From Rachycentron canadum (taxonomy: Eukaryota > Chordata > Actinopteri > Carangiformes > Rachycentridae): a stretch of DNA of 64,000 nt. The notes beneath the pieces were generated by a model. The model did not search any database, was not told where the DNA came from, and saw nothing but the letters and a program-made list of their open reading frames with translations. The translations under genes were made by a program, and so were the position numbers. The stretch covers positions 19,282,428-19,346,427 of the forward strand of contig CM076656.1 of NCBI GenBank assembly GCA_038496675.1, given 5' to 3'. Of this stretch, positions 38,258 to 50,000 are shown piece after piece (the first letter of the stretch is position 1; each line of letters begins with the position of its first letter).

Positions 38258-38828
38258 CTAAATAAAAGCAGCAGCAGGGAACAGTGGCGCTAACAGGCTA
38301 ACGTCCTCCTCTGTTGGGGGGATTGAAGAGCCGGAGATGTACAACATGTAAGGATGGTATGGCCTCCTGGAGATGTTAGAGGGCTCAGTGAACTCGGAGA
38401 TTTCACTGTACTTGAGAGGGATTTCCATGAGATAAGTTGCAGGGGGCAAATACTTGGTATAATCTTTGAAACAAGGCAAACAGTATGAAACAGACAACAA
38501 GCTGCATGAAATGCTCCAAATTAAGGGAATAGTTCCAGCTCATAACTCCCTGTTATTTCAGTACAGATTAAAACAAACCAGATACATTGTCACCCTGGTG
38601 GCATGACTCTATGTCCAGACTGGATTGGAGTTTTTATAGCAAAATCTAAACTATTCGCTGGGCGGCCGTGGAATCATTTATGGCGCTGCAGGGTGTATGG
38701 ATGACGACTACCTGACTTTTCTTCCAGCTCCACCATGAGGGCCACATTTGTTTTAGCTCCTGGTTGGACTGTCATAAAATTTGGTCCGTTGGGATGCAGT
38801 GCAAAACTTTCATCATCCCTTATCATTC
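38258..38828 (-). CDS. unidentified two-exon coding fragment
   Basis: Exon 38828-38712 follows acceptor CTAAATAG and reads RDDESFALHPNGPNF, then TVQPGAKTNVALMVELEEK. It ends in a donor (TCAG then GTAGTC) in phase 1. Exon 38463-38258 follows acceptor TTTCAAAG in the matching phase and reads DYTKYLPPATYLMEIPLKY, then EFTEPSNISRRPY, ending in a stop at 38260-38258. The composition is that of a folded beta-rich protein, not of noise, and the phases agree. I do not recognise the family. No upstream exons were found; a retroelement tail lies at 39.9 kb. It may be the end of a gene with distant exons, or a pseudogene fragment. The last 20 or so residues look less protein-like. Confidence 0.4.
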
Positions 38829-38989
38829 CTATTTAGAATATAGATACAAGCACGGTATTGATCCTCTCCTATTATTTAGTGTATTTCCCAATATGTTAAA
38901 CTGAGCCTTTAACTTCAAACTGAAAAGCAGCACATTGATAGTTTGTAGAAATACCTGCTCATATTTCAACTACAGGTAAAATAATGGTA

Positions 38990-39060
38990 ATGCAGGGTGT
39001 CTCTGTGGTTCACCTGGTAGGGCATGTACCCCCTACTGCCCTGTCTCTCTCTCACTGTAT
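38990..39060 (+). mobile_element. tRNA-derived SINE fragment
   Basis: GTGGTTCACCTGGTAGGGCATGTACCCC is a diverged A-box-containing SINE head, followed directly by the CTGTCTCTCTCTCACTG segment of the SINE tail, so the middle is deleted. Confidence 0.45.
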
Positions 39061-39934
39061 GTTGTAAAGGTAGAAAAAAAATTAAACTTAATAACTTAAT
39101 AAAAGGACAAATAACAACAATTTTACTCTAATCTGTACATGTGATCTTAATTTGTTTCACTGGTTTTGTTGAAATAACTAAACAGTAGAATAAACGATGT
39201 CTAATTTTTCATTTTTTCCATCATTATGAAGGAGGACCATGAGGCTGGCCAGTCCCAGAGTCACTGTTCATGCTCTGTTCTGGACAGGGGGAGGGAGGTC
39301 CACATTTCCTTTTCACATGAGATTTCCTTAATGGAATGTCTTTATTGACTGTGGAAATAAAATTATGTCCAATCCTTCAATATGTGATTATATTTTATTA
39401 GAAAAGAGCAATCCATGTTCCCTCTTGCCAGTCAGGCATTCCTCTGCAGGGAGTTGACTGGTGCTCTTCTGAAACCAAACATCTGTGCTTCTCACAGCTC
39501 CGTTTCATTACTCCTCGAAACACTAAACCCAGAAAATCAGCTTAAACACACTCAAGCATTTATTTTGAAAATCCCCACTGCAAAAACTCAAGGGGTCTTG
39601 ACTGTGCCTAGAGTGTGAAACTGAACACTTTGGAGGTGTTTAACAAATGTAGCCAGGAAGAACAACAGACATCTCAGGTCTGGAGAGATTCAGATACATT
39701 CCTAATGTAAACTTGAAGCTCTATGTGATTTTCTCAATGTCACCATGTTGAGCAAAACCTTCACTATTTCCCCACTGGCGTGTATTGTACCGTGTAAATG
39801 TTCAAAATGTACTGATACGACAGCCAACTTGGGTTTTAATTCAAAATAAATGGTAATTACATGATATATACAATTTGGGGACTTTTCCCAGAGATTTATA
39901 GTTTGTGAAATTGAAAAAAAAAAAAAAAGAGACA

Positions 39935-40175
39935 ACATAGCCTGCCTCCTGGGTGCCTTCCTCTGGGGGCTTTCTGCGCATGTCCGACTGGGAGGAGAAA
40001 CCAGAGCTCACTGGAGGGACTACATATCCCATCTGGCCTGGGAATGTCTTGGGATCCTACAGGAGGAACTGGGAAGCATTGCTGGGGAGAGGGATGTCTG
40101 GAATTCCCTGCTTAGCCTGCTGCCACTGCCATCGGGCCCTGGATGAGCGGGAGAAAATGGATGGATGGATTGATG
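39935..40175 (+). mobile_element. 3' end of a non-LTR retrotransposon (RTE/Rex-like)
   Basis: One frame reads WRDYISHLAWE, then GILQEELGSIAGERDVW, then SLLSLLPLPSGPG. This is the familiar C-terminal end of a fish LINE polyprotein. It is followed by a short (GGAT)n tail, ATGGATGGATGGATTGATG, at about 40159-40176. The copy is heavily 5'-truncated. Confidence 0.65.
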
Positions 40176-41039
40176 TCAAACACAGAAACTATGTTTCTAT
40201 GCTCCTGAATCGAGCCTCAAACTTGAATTGAACAAGTTAATATTGGCTCATCAGGCTCTGCTGTTCAACAATGCACAGTATTTTAAATAACCTTGGTAAA
40301 AAAAAAAAAAAAAAATACCAAATGATTGACAGACAGTGGGATGAAGAAAAAAAAACTGCTGCATTATATTGATTGAAATCCTGTGTATAAAAAATTTCTT
40401 AACACTTAAAACTACATTATATGTCCAGTGTAAACTCTCTGCTGAGTGAACTTCTCATTCGTGTTGTGACTCCAGACTGGAGTCTCTGGCCATCGTGCAT
40501 CACACGTGGTTCATACGCGCTATATCTTGGCCCTTCATCAGGTGATGCACACAAAAACAACTGAAGGATTACGGGAAACCCACGAAACCTGATGCACAAG
40601 TTAAAAAGCTTTTTGTTGTGCTTCTCAGGGCAGCGGTATGACGAACCTGAAGAAAATTCCCCCCCTATCATTACACATACTTATCAATGTCTTTTGATAC
40701 AATTGACATATTAGGCAGTAAGTTCAAATCAGAACAATTGGTGACAGACCCAAAGCCGGATATCACCACTGAGACCTCTAAGAAATAGCTAGAAATTATT
40801 TATAATCAAATATATGTGAATTATCTTAACATTGATTCAGTTTAATCAAGAGACTCCAATTATTTCAGATGACATACAATCAACTTCAGAACTAGACAGA
40901 AATCCTTGAAATGTGCTGACAGGTCAGTACCCTGGACAGTTCCTTCATCCCTGGAGGTCCCAACATCAGCACCATGGACAGTGATCCTAGCACAGCACAA
41001 GGTTAAGACTGATTATCATCAGTTATACTGGAACTCAAG

Positions 41040-41455
41040 CTACAATACACAAAAACTGTTTGCTTTGAAAAAATTTTAAGATGTTTGATTGAGCAAACAC
41101 GAATCTCCTGCCTCTGGATTTCAGATTAAAGTCATCTATAAAGTCCAAAAGTGCTATATAGTCGACTATAAAGCCGACGATATAGCATTTTTCTAGTCTT
41201 ATCAGCCACTTAAAGTGCTTGACAACGGAAGCCACATTCACCTAGTCATACATCGCTGTCTACTACTACTCATACATACCCACCAGACCACTCATACACT
41301 GATGGAACAGCCATCAGGGCCAATTTAGGGTTCAGTCTTGCCCAAGGACACTTCGACATGTGGACTGGAGGAGCTGGAGATCATAACCACCGACCCTCTA
41401 AATAGTGGACGACCCGCTCCTGAGTCACAGCCGCCCATCACTCGATAATCACGGG
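41040..41455 (-). mobile_element. full-length or near full-length tRNA-derived SINE, minus strand
   Basis: Read on the minus strand it starts near 41440 with GGGCGGCTGTGACTCAGGAG (A box region), then GGTCGGTGGTTATGATCTCC (decayed B box, normally GGTTCGATCCC). Next come ATGTCGAAGTGTCCTTGGGC and, at the 3' end, AAGCACTTTAAGTGGCTGAT and AATGCTATAT. These are in the order of a common teleost SINE of about 400 bp. Confidence 0.65.
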
Positions 41456-41869
41456 AACATGTGACATTAAGTAGAAGCTGCTCCTTAGTCGTTGGAGCTC
41501 TGTGATGGAGTCTTTCCGAGGAAGTTTGGGTCATTTTCAGTTTCAGAAATGGTGGTATGGAAAGATGATTAATGCTGCCAGTGTTTGAGAAGTGCTGACC
41601 AAAAGGAAGAAGTAAATAGAAACAAATCCATCCAATGGCCTAAATCCCAATGATGAAATAATTTTATTTCTAAAAATCAGTTTTTTTTTAAATTGCATAA
41701 CATGCATAATAGTCATTCTGCAAGTCTGAGAAACCTCAAGCCCTTGTGATTGTGTATTTTGTTACTGATCACATGATGTGTGTCTTGTAAATCTCAAATT
41801 TACCAGAAATTCAGATGAAGAAAGAATTTTTCATTCTGGCGGAACTGGAACTGGATTTTAAAACTTAAA

Positions 41870-41875
41870 TTTATT
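41870..41875 (-). terminator. candidate poly(A) signal of pole4
   Basis: TTTATT on + (AATAAA on -) about 185 bases after the pole4 stop codon. Confidence 0.45.
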
Positions 41876-42059
41876 CCATTGTACAATAGTATTTCACAAA
41901 TATTTACAAATAATGTACACATCCCCACTGATGTCTTCAAAGTTAAGTAAAAATATCACTGGCACATTGTAGAAAAGTATTTATAAACATCAAATATGAC
42001 TCAAAGTTTGGTGGATGGTTGCAGATATTCAATATTCTGATTGGTCTCCTGAAGCAGCT

Positions 42060-44312
42060 TTAATCCAGAGTGCCTAACGAAAATAAAGAACAATTAGTCC
42101 ATTCTGTGATCATAAAGGCTAAATAGAGGCAAGAAATGCAGAGTAACTTGAAATATGATGCTATCAGGACCATCCTGTTATATTTGATGCAATGCAAGAC
42201 CCAACCTAAACATTTTAAGTGAAGAAAAAAAAAGAGTTGTCACAGAATTGACAACTGAGATGAAACAATGTACAACAAAGTGCAAAGAGTCTCATCTTAG
42301 TGAGCTGGTGTGTATATCTGTGTGTAGTCTGCGTAGTGCTGTCTCATTTGTTGACTGGTCCACGTCATGAAGCCTGCGTGTGTTTATGTCAGGGTGTGTG
42401 TCGGAGTGTGACAGTCAGAGACCTGCTCTCAAGCCTCATGGTTGAAGTAGCACTGAGTAGTTTAAGTTCATGAGTGAGTGTTTGTGGTCTCTGGTTCAGC
42501 AGAGTGCGAGTGTGTGTGTGGAGAATTCATGTTGCACTGTCTCTAATGATGTTATGTGTTTTTTGAGCGTTGGGCCAGACTTTCAATGTTACTCCTTTGA
42601 TGTGTTTATCTCCACTGTCTCCTCCTTCTTCTAACTGATTAGCTGTCACCAAGTAGGGACTCTGCTATGCCTGGCTCTGTTCAGAGCATCTGCGTGTCTC
42701 AACAAAATATATGGATATTTGACACCAGCGTATTGATAATGGTTCACAAGAGGAACTTGCACGACTGCTGAACGTTATATATTCCTCTTTTGCACAAGGG
42801 GATTTATCCCTTTCTGTTGCTGGATATCGGTCACATGTAAAACATATTGCAAAAGTATATTATTAAAAACTATATCTGAGCACTGAATCAGGTTTACATG
42901 TAATAAGTTGCAGTATGGATATAGGTTTATTCATTGAGTGATGATGCCGAGGACCTTGAAGATAATTCTTACCTTCAAGAAATGCAAATTCATCTATGGC
43001 CTCTATTGCGTTGTCTGTAGAGATAAAAGAGAAAAGGGATAACAGAAGATGAGAGTAAAAACTGATTTATATGTCTTTTAAGTTCTAGCTGATTAGATGC
43101 GTTAAAATGGTCAGTGCATTCAAACAATCTAACCCCATTCACAATAATCTGATTTCTACTAACAGGTGTGAAGTAATTAATGTCTGAGTCTATCAGCTAA
43201 ACATTTTCACATCATATCATCATTAACCCATTTTAAAGCCCAGTGATCCTGTATGTTTGTGCAAAAAATGTCCTTATGTTTCTTACCCAAGTCTTTTCTT
43301 TGCAAAGTCTTCCTCTTCCCTTGCTGAGCGTACACCAGTGCATCTTTGGCGATCATCTCAACAAACAACTCCTGGAAGACAGGAAAAAACTTTATTATTC
43401 TGTCATTTAAAAACAAAACACACCCAAAAACAAGCTGGTGCTTGTTTTTTTTTTTATTATTATTAATTTATTTTGCAGAGCTGACAGGAATAACAATATA
43501 TTCCCACCAGTGTTGATGTGCACCTGAGCCCTTATACCCTCAAAGGACATGGGACCTGATTTTGCAGAATGTATTTCATTAATGTGACTTTCACGAATCA
43601 CAAACCACTTACAGATTTCACTTTTCTATTCCCCTCAGTTCACTTTCCCGTATTCATTCAGAGCTCAACTCAATTATTTTCAACACCTATGAATCTAAAT
43701 TAATTAACACAATTGCCTTTCTATGAAATCACATTATCAAAGTTACAGTAACATAGTCATTCTTATTACATTATTATCGCCTGTAGCATTTATCTCAACA
43801 AGATTTTTACAAAAGCTTAAATGTTGTACCTTTGATTTCCTTTGTTTGAAAGGAAACAAACAGCATCTGAGTTTGAGATATTTTTTGCTAAATACAGCCC
43901 CACACACACACACACAACAGAAAGTTAAACAATTAGAGGGCACCTCTACTGGTAAATATAGGGTGAATGGAGCTTCGGTGCTTTTGTGTCCAACCACTGG
44001 GTGAGTTTTTAATCAACAGTGTCCCCTGATGGGAACCAGTCTGTGCTGCTGCGGGACCTTTACCGTGGCTTTAGCGATGATGAAGACAGACTCCTGGCTG
44101 GCGAGGGACACGTCTGGGTCGGTCTTCATGAGCGCCTTGATGCGGGCCAGCGGGAGCTTGGACAGCCGGCTGTGGCTGACGGCGGCAGCGGGGCCTGTCT
44201 GCTGCTGGCCGCTGTCCTCCTCCGCCTCGGCCCCGCGGCTCTCCTCCTCGCTCCCACACCGGTCAGGGTCGAGCTCCGTGGGGGTGACAGGCGTTACCGC
44301 TGTCGCAGCCAT
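42060..44312 (-). CDS. pole4: DNA polymerase epsilon subunit 4 (histone-fold)
   Basis: Four minus-strand exons: 44312-44064, 43371-43287, 43014-42973 and 42073-42060; total 390 nt (129 aa). After a variable acidic N-terminus (about 45 residues), the histone-fold domain reads RLSKLPLARIKALMKTDPD, then ESVFIIAKATELFVEMIAKDA, YAQQGKRKTLQRKDL and NAIEAIDEFAFLEGTLD. This is nearly identical to human POLE4 (117 aa). POLE4 pairs with POLE3 to form an H2A/H2B-like dimer in the polymerase epsilon holoenzyme and handles H3-H4 during replication, in the nucleus. The last exon holds only 14 coding bases (the end of GTLD and the stop). All introns are GT-AG; phases are 0, 1, 1. The start is the ATG at 44312-44310; an in-frame upstream ATG exists but lies in promoter-like sequence. 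Confidence 0.95.
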
Positions 44313-44369
44313 TCTTCGATTATATACGTTTGTTTTTGTTTTTTTACGCAAAGGTTGTGTTTAAAAGAC

Positions 44370-44640
44370 ACGCACACAGAAATCACTAACGTTGTCGAGC
44401 TACATGTCGCACATGACAACACCGACAGCAGCGCGCCAGCATGTGCTTCCGGTCTTTCGAAGGCGGGGCCTGTGCTGATTGGTCAGCCACGACGACGCCC
44501 GGTCCCTTCCTCTCCCGCCAACTAATCCTCGTCGGTGATTGGACAGATTGCGAATCGGGACTTGGCTATTGGCCGGAGCTCCACGTCAATCAAAGCTAGT
44601 TGCCGCCTTGGAGTGTGGAGCGGTCAGAGGTGATATTTAT
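44370..44640 (-). promoter_or_regulatory. CpG-rich pole4 promoter with three CCAAT boxes
   Basis: GC-rich sequence upstream of the pole4 start has no TATA box. It carries ATTGG (CCAAT on the gene strand) at 44478-44482, 44538-44542 and 44568-44572, and a GGGGCGG-like GGCGGGGCC near 44462. The contexts GATTGGTC, GATTGGAC and TATTGGCC resemble NF-Y sites, which are typical of cell-cycle gene promoters. Confidence 0.6.
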
Positions 44641-45884
44641 TTTTATTTATTTTAAAAACAATACAGGGGATTAAAGTTTTTTCTTCTTAATTCAATTGTT
44701 AGTGAATTTTGGCAACTTTAATATACAGGAAATAAAGTGGAAAACTCCAACTTTGTCCTTTTTGGGAGGCAGTGAAAATAAGTTTTAAACTCTGATATCT
44801 ATAGTCATATAAAATTCATATGGCAGATTTGTTAACGCACACAGGTGCTTGTTTACACACCTGACAGACACAGAGCCACATCATTGTGTCACGTTCTAGT
44901 CGACCAACAAATATAAATCCACTTTTCACTCTTTTATCTTTTAGCACTTGTCACCAGCCCCTGAGGGAAATGCTAAAGCTAATGCTAATACTGAAATGCA
45001 CCATGATGTCCACCAGCTAATCATTAACCGTGTCTGTGTCCCATTGGGTGTTGGGTGAGGGTACGGTGGGTTTAAAATCTTTTCCGCTGTTTGGTGCGAA
45101 TGGAGAAGACGCTGACGGGGGGAGATGGGAGTGAACCAGTTAAGTCGACGGCAATAAAACCAAAACAGTGAGGTGAAAGATGCATAATACTGAGGGCAAC
45201 TGCTGCGTGTGAACCACTCCTGTCACGTTCATGTAGTAATTTGAGTCGTTGTAATAATAAAATATTGACTATGGAATAACAATATTTAGTTGCATTGAAA
45301 ATCAAGAGCAGCCAAGACCTTAAATATTTGCAAAACCCAATGATTTTAAGCAAATAGGGACAACACGTCTCCACTTCTCTCCACTGTACAAAAGTGAAGC
45401 CAAAATACCCTGGATGTAGATGCGGCCATCTTGGATTAGTGAGGTCATTTAGAGCCACAGACTGTGCAGTAGTGGTCAGGTAGTGCACCTGCAGTATCGA
45501 CGTCCCCACCCACACATACTTGACCCAACCAAGAGTCAATCATAGCTGTCAAACATGATAGTATACTCACATTTTATAGCATCAAATAACCAATTAAAAT
45601 AAAACTTATTAGACCAATGAACACCTGAACCTACAAAGTGATGAGAACTACCTAAAATGGCTGATGTGATGTGATTTCTATAATTTCCTGGCAACTCATG
45701 TTGCTGTGTTTTTTTAGTTTTTGTTTTTATGGGGGAAAAAGAAAAAAGAAGTCAAGAAGAAGCCAAACATTTAAGAAGACTATCAAATATAATCTTCAGA
45801 TTTCCATGTCAGTCAAGGTTGATGATATGATCTGTTCAAAAAACAGCCTGTTTTCAGCCTGTTGTTTATCATGAGCTTTATCAC

Positions 45885-46800
45885 CAGAATCAGAATCAGA
45901 ATACTTTATTAATCCAGGGGAGGAAATTGTTGGTGTCACATGAACTCCGACATTTCTAGACACAGAATCACACACCATGTGCAAGATAAAAGAAGTAAAA
46001 GTAATAAAAGAAGTATTTAGCAATGTACTAAAATATAGTGAGCTAAAATAAAATAAGAGAATAAATATAAATATAAAAATCCTAATTGCAATAAATAACC
46101 GCTCTGTTCTTAGTTAAAGAATGTACAAGAAATGTATAAAAATTAACAGAATAAATCGTGAAAGACAGTCAGTAGCAGTAAGTAAAAAGTATGTACATTA
46201 TACATAAAAATGAGAAATCACATCCTAATACCAGTATAAATATGAGTCGTCTATAATAATAACGAGGTATTGTTCAGAATATTGCACAGATGTAACGGGA
46301 AGTGGTGTTGCACAGATGTACCAAGGAGTCACTATTTAAGTAGTAATAGTTTAATAATGAGGTATTTTCACCTCAGGGAGGAGTTGTACAGTCTGATTGC
46401 CACAGGCAGGAATTATTTCTTGTGGCGCTCCGTGGTGCATTTTTGGGGTATGAGTCTTTGACTGAGGCTGCTCCTGTGTTTCATCAGTATGTCACGGAGT
46501 GGGTGGGTGTCATTGTTTAAGATGGATTTTAGTTTGGCCCTTATTCTTCTTCTTCAGTCACCACTGTCAGAGAGTCAGTCTCCAACACCACAACATCACT
46601 GGCCTTGCGGATCAATTTGTTGAGTCTGTTCGTATCTGCCACCCTCAAACTGCTGCCCCAGCATGCAACAGCACAGAGGACCGCGCTGGCTAAAACAGAC
46701 TCGTAAAAAATCCTTAGGAGAGTCTGGGAGACATCGAAGGACCTCAGCCGTCTCAGGAAGTAGAGGCGACTCTGACCCACTGACTTCACTCATTGTGAAA
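45885..46800 (-). mobile_element. 5'-truncated LINE (L2/Rex1-like) with reverse transcriptase remnant
   Basis: On the minus strand, 46789-46541 encodes GQSRLYFLRRLRSFDVSQTL, then FYESVLASAVLCAVACWG and NRLNKLIRKASDVV. This is the C-terminal end of a non-LTR reverse transcriptase as seen in the L2/CR1-type fish LINEs. The 3' UTR runs to a TCCTCCCCTGGATTAATAAAG plus ATTCTG-repeat tail at 45930-45890 (tail given in parts), matching the copy at 22.1-22.3 kb. It lies 200 bases upstream of the kinase start codon. Confidence 0.75.
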
Positions 46801-47000
46801 CCTAATAACCCTATGTGGTGTGTTTAGTTTGTTCTTAAAAGTGTGTATGCAGCAGTTTCATTATTTCAGTCTGTGTCAGTGAACCTAATGAGTAGTCCAC
46901 TAATACACTGTGTTAATAGGATTGTGAAGAGTGATTTAGTTCTCTGAAGCTCCATTCACATGTTCAGTCACAGTCAGGTGTTACAACCTGAGGGACAGAC

Positions 47001-50000
47001 ATGAAGGACCCACAGCTCCCAGGTAAATTTCTATACTTACAAGACTATACAAAAAAAAAAAAGAAATGAAACTGGTAGTTCTATATTGTTTAAAATTGCA
47101 TCACTTTCTTATGAGGAGTCTTTTATAGAGGGTTTATAAATTGTATTGTATTGTATTCATATGATGCTATAAAGATCACTTACAGACCTTAATGAAATAG
47201 ATTACACTGCTAATTCCTGATCTATTATTTGTTCTTCAGAACAACATGGGCTTGGTGTTTTTTTGTCTCTTTAAATCATCTGTAAAGTGGATTATTGTTG
47301 AACCCCTCCGTTAATGGCTTATTAACATGTATAAATGTGGACTTGGTGGTTTATTATAAAAGTGATTATGAGTGTTTTGTTTAGATTATCAACATTTATA
47401 ACAGCACTATTCTTTGAAAGAACTGAAAGCTTCTGACCTAAATCTAAAGTATTCCTAATTGATTTATTAACAAATTAACAAAGCCATTTTCAGATGGCCC
47501 ATTATATTTTTTAGCCTATACATGTAAAGGCAAGAGGTGTAGAGGTTTTCAATGGTTACTGATTAAATCTTACTGAAAAAGAATTGTTTGCAAGATAATT
47601 ACATTCCTACATTTGTTATATAGGTAAGGGAAATCAGTTTCATATATATAGTACATTGCATTATAAGTAAAATCAATTGTGCTTTATATTAACAACATAA
47701 GTTTGTTTTTCCCAGTTTCAAAGTGACCCAAGTGTTGAGGTTAATCATCTTCTCCGTTAGTACAGTATAAATAGCCTTCTACGTTCAGAAGTGACCCACT
47801 AATACTGTATCTACAAGAAGCGCGTAATCCTGGTCACTTTGAGAACTGAGCCCATCGTCTTCTAAATTTAACCCACAATGACCAGAAGGAGCCACAATAT
47901 CATTACACTTTAAATTTACAGTTGAATTATTCAGTTTAATTTCAAATAATTATTGCTGTTGATCATTGTCTGTTTTATTTATTTCTTCAACCCCCACTTT
48001 TCACATTTGCTTAGTGGTTACATGTACGCTGTAAGACGCCCACACAGCAAGGGTGGATACAGGTTGACTTCTGACCCTATCATCCGTGATTGTGGCTCTT
48101 AAAGCTGAAACAATGAACTAAATGTTGAAAAGAGCAGCACAATACTGTTCTGCCTGGCAGAAAATGAATAGTTTGGCCAGTCTTTAAAAGAAACGTGCTG
48201 AGTTTCTAGAACTGTGTCCACAGAACAGGAACAGAAAAAAAAAACAGGAAAGGTCGACACATCCTCCTTTTGTCCATAAAAAATGAAACATGCTTAATTT
48301 GATTTAACACATAAATATATCAGCATTTGTCAAGACCTGCAAAACTAATAATGTCACAATATTGACACCACTACAGTGTAATAGTCTGTCGCACAAAATA
48401 CAAAAAGCAGAGCCGAACTTGCAAGCTGCGAACAAAATTACCAGCTGCATATCTGAAACAAAAGAATAAAGCAATGGTACATATTCATACAGAGGATGTA
48501 AATGGACTTAAATCTACATATGTCATACATGATGAGCATCATTTTCATGAACAGACACCAACTATTTGCAAATTAAGATGCAGGCTGAGGCTGATGTAAA
48601 AGAGGTCGGGCGTTTTACCTCATTCAGGATGAAGTCACGTAACATGAGGTCAATCTCATTACCCTGTGCATGGAGCAGTCACACTTTGTGACCGCACAAT
48701 GACTTTTGAAAGAGTTGAACAGTCTAAAGCTGGTGACACAGGGAAACAGGTACATTAGAGGATAAAGGTTTGTGTTTGAGAATTACTCAATAGCGGTAAT
48801 GCTTTGCTTGCTTAGTACGAAGTACATATATCCGAATTTACTGCAGTTTCACTTCAGAACTGTCACCGCCTTATTTCTGCAGGCATCTGAAAAGAAAGGT
48901 CAAATCTCTGCATTGATGTGAAACCCTTTCTTACATTTCTCCCCAAGCCATCAAAACTCGGTTATGGCCAAAGCAGAAATCGAGCAAAAAATCCAAAGAT
49001 GAGGCTCTGAAAGTGGAAAAGACACCCCAGCCATTGGCCTCTGCTGCCGTACGTGCCTTGCCACAGCTGACTGAAGCAGACAGAATGAGGCAGTCACCGT
49101 TTGAAAGGCTGGTCTATGACATGGCCCACAACGAGAAGATCATCAACGACCTGACACTTGGTCGTAGGGTCAGCTTCTATGAGCTGCGCGGAGAGATCGG
49201 GCAGGGCAACTTCTCTACGGTCAGGCTGGGCATCCACGCCTTGACAAAAGGTCGGGAACCATGACTTGATTACATTTCTCTTTGTATTCACAGTTTTTGC
49301 TTTACGCCTAACTTTAATACACATCATTCCCTTCTGTCCAGTCTGGGCAACCTACCCTTTAACCTTTTCTGTTATGCACATGGTCTAAAAATGAGGGGAT
49401 AGTAGATCTAGATAAATAATATTACAGGTTTGTGAGTAATGTTCATGACAGCTGATCCCTTGAATAAGATTCTCGGATCAACCCAGCTCTTCCTCGACCC
49501 CTGCAGTGAATTTATTTTCTGTGGAAAAGCCCATGTGAAAATTACACCCATATATGTGTTCCAGGAGGGTCCTTGATTCTTAGCCACATTTTTGTCATAT
49601 CTTAGAGTAATGCTGCAACAATCTTCCAATTAAATTAGTTGGGGGGTAAATTCTTTCAGCCTTCGCCTCATATGTAGCCGTGGCATACTCCCTGCTTTCT
49701 TGTGTGTTTAAATCTCTTAAGCATGTCTCTGCCCTTATTTTGACCCCTACCTTTATCAGACCTCTCTGTAAATCCACCAGTGACATCTAAGCCTCCCTTT
49801 TCCTCTCCTGTCACAGAGAGAGTAGCTGTTAAAGTCATGGACAAGCTGCGTATGGAGAAGAAGAGCCAGCCTATAACTTCCTCAGAAATCAGCTGCATGG
49901 AGAAACTGTGCCACCCCAACATAGTTCGCCTTTATGAGGTGATTGAGACCAGCAGGAAACTGTACCTGGTGATGGAGTACGGCAGCGGTGGAGACCTGTT

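Noticed and set aside
40417..40671. 84-aa minus-strand ORF with PDEGPRYSAYEPRV
   Set aside because: Looks partly protein-like, but no bounding splice sites and no known family; it lies among retroelement remnants.
44019..44525. 168-aa + strand ORF opposite pole4
   Set aside because: Antisense shadow of GC-rich pole4 exon 1 and promoter; the minus-strand frame matches POLE4.
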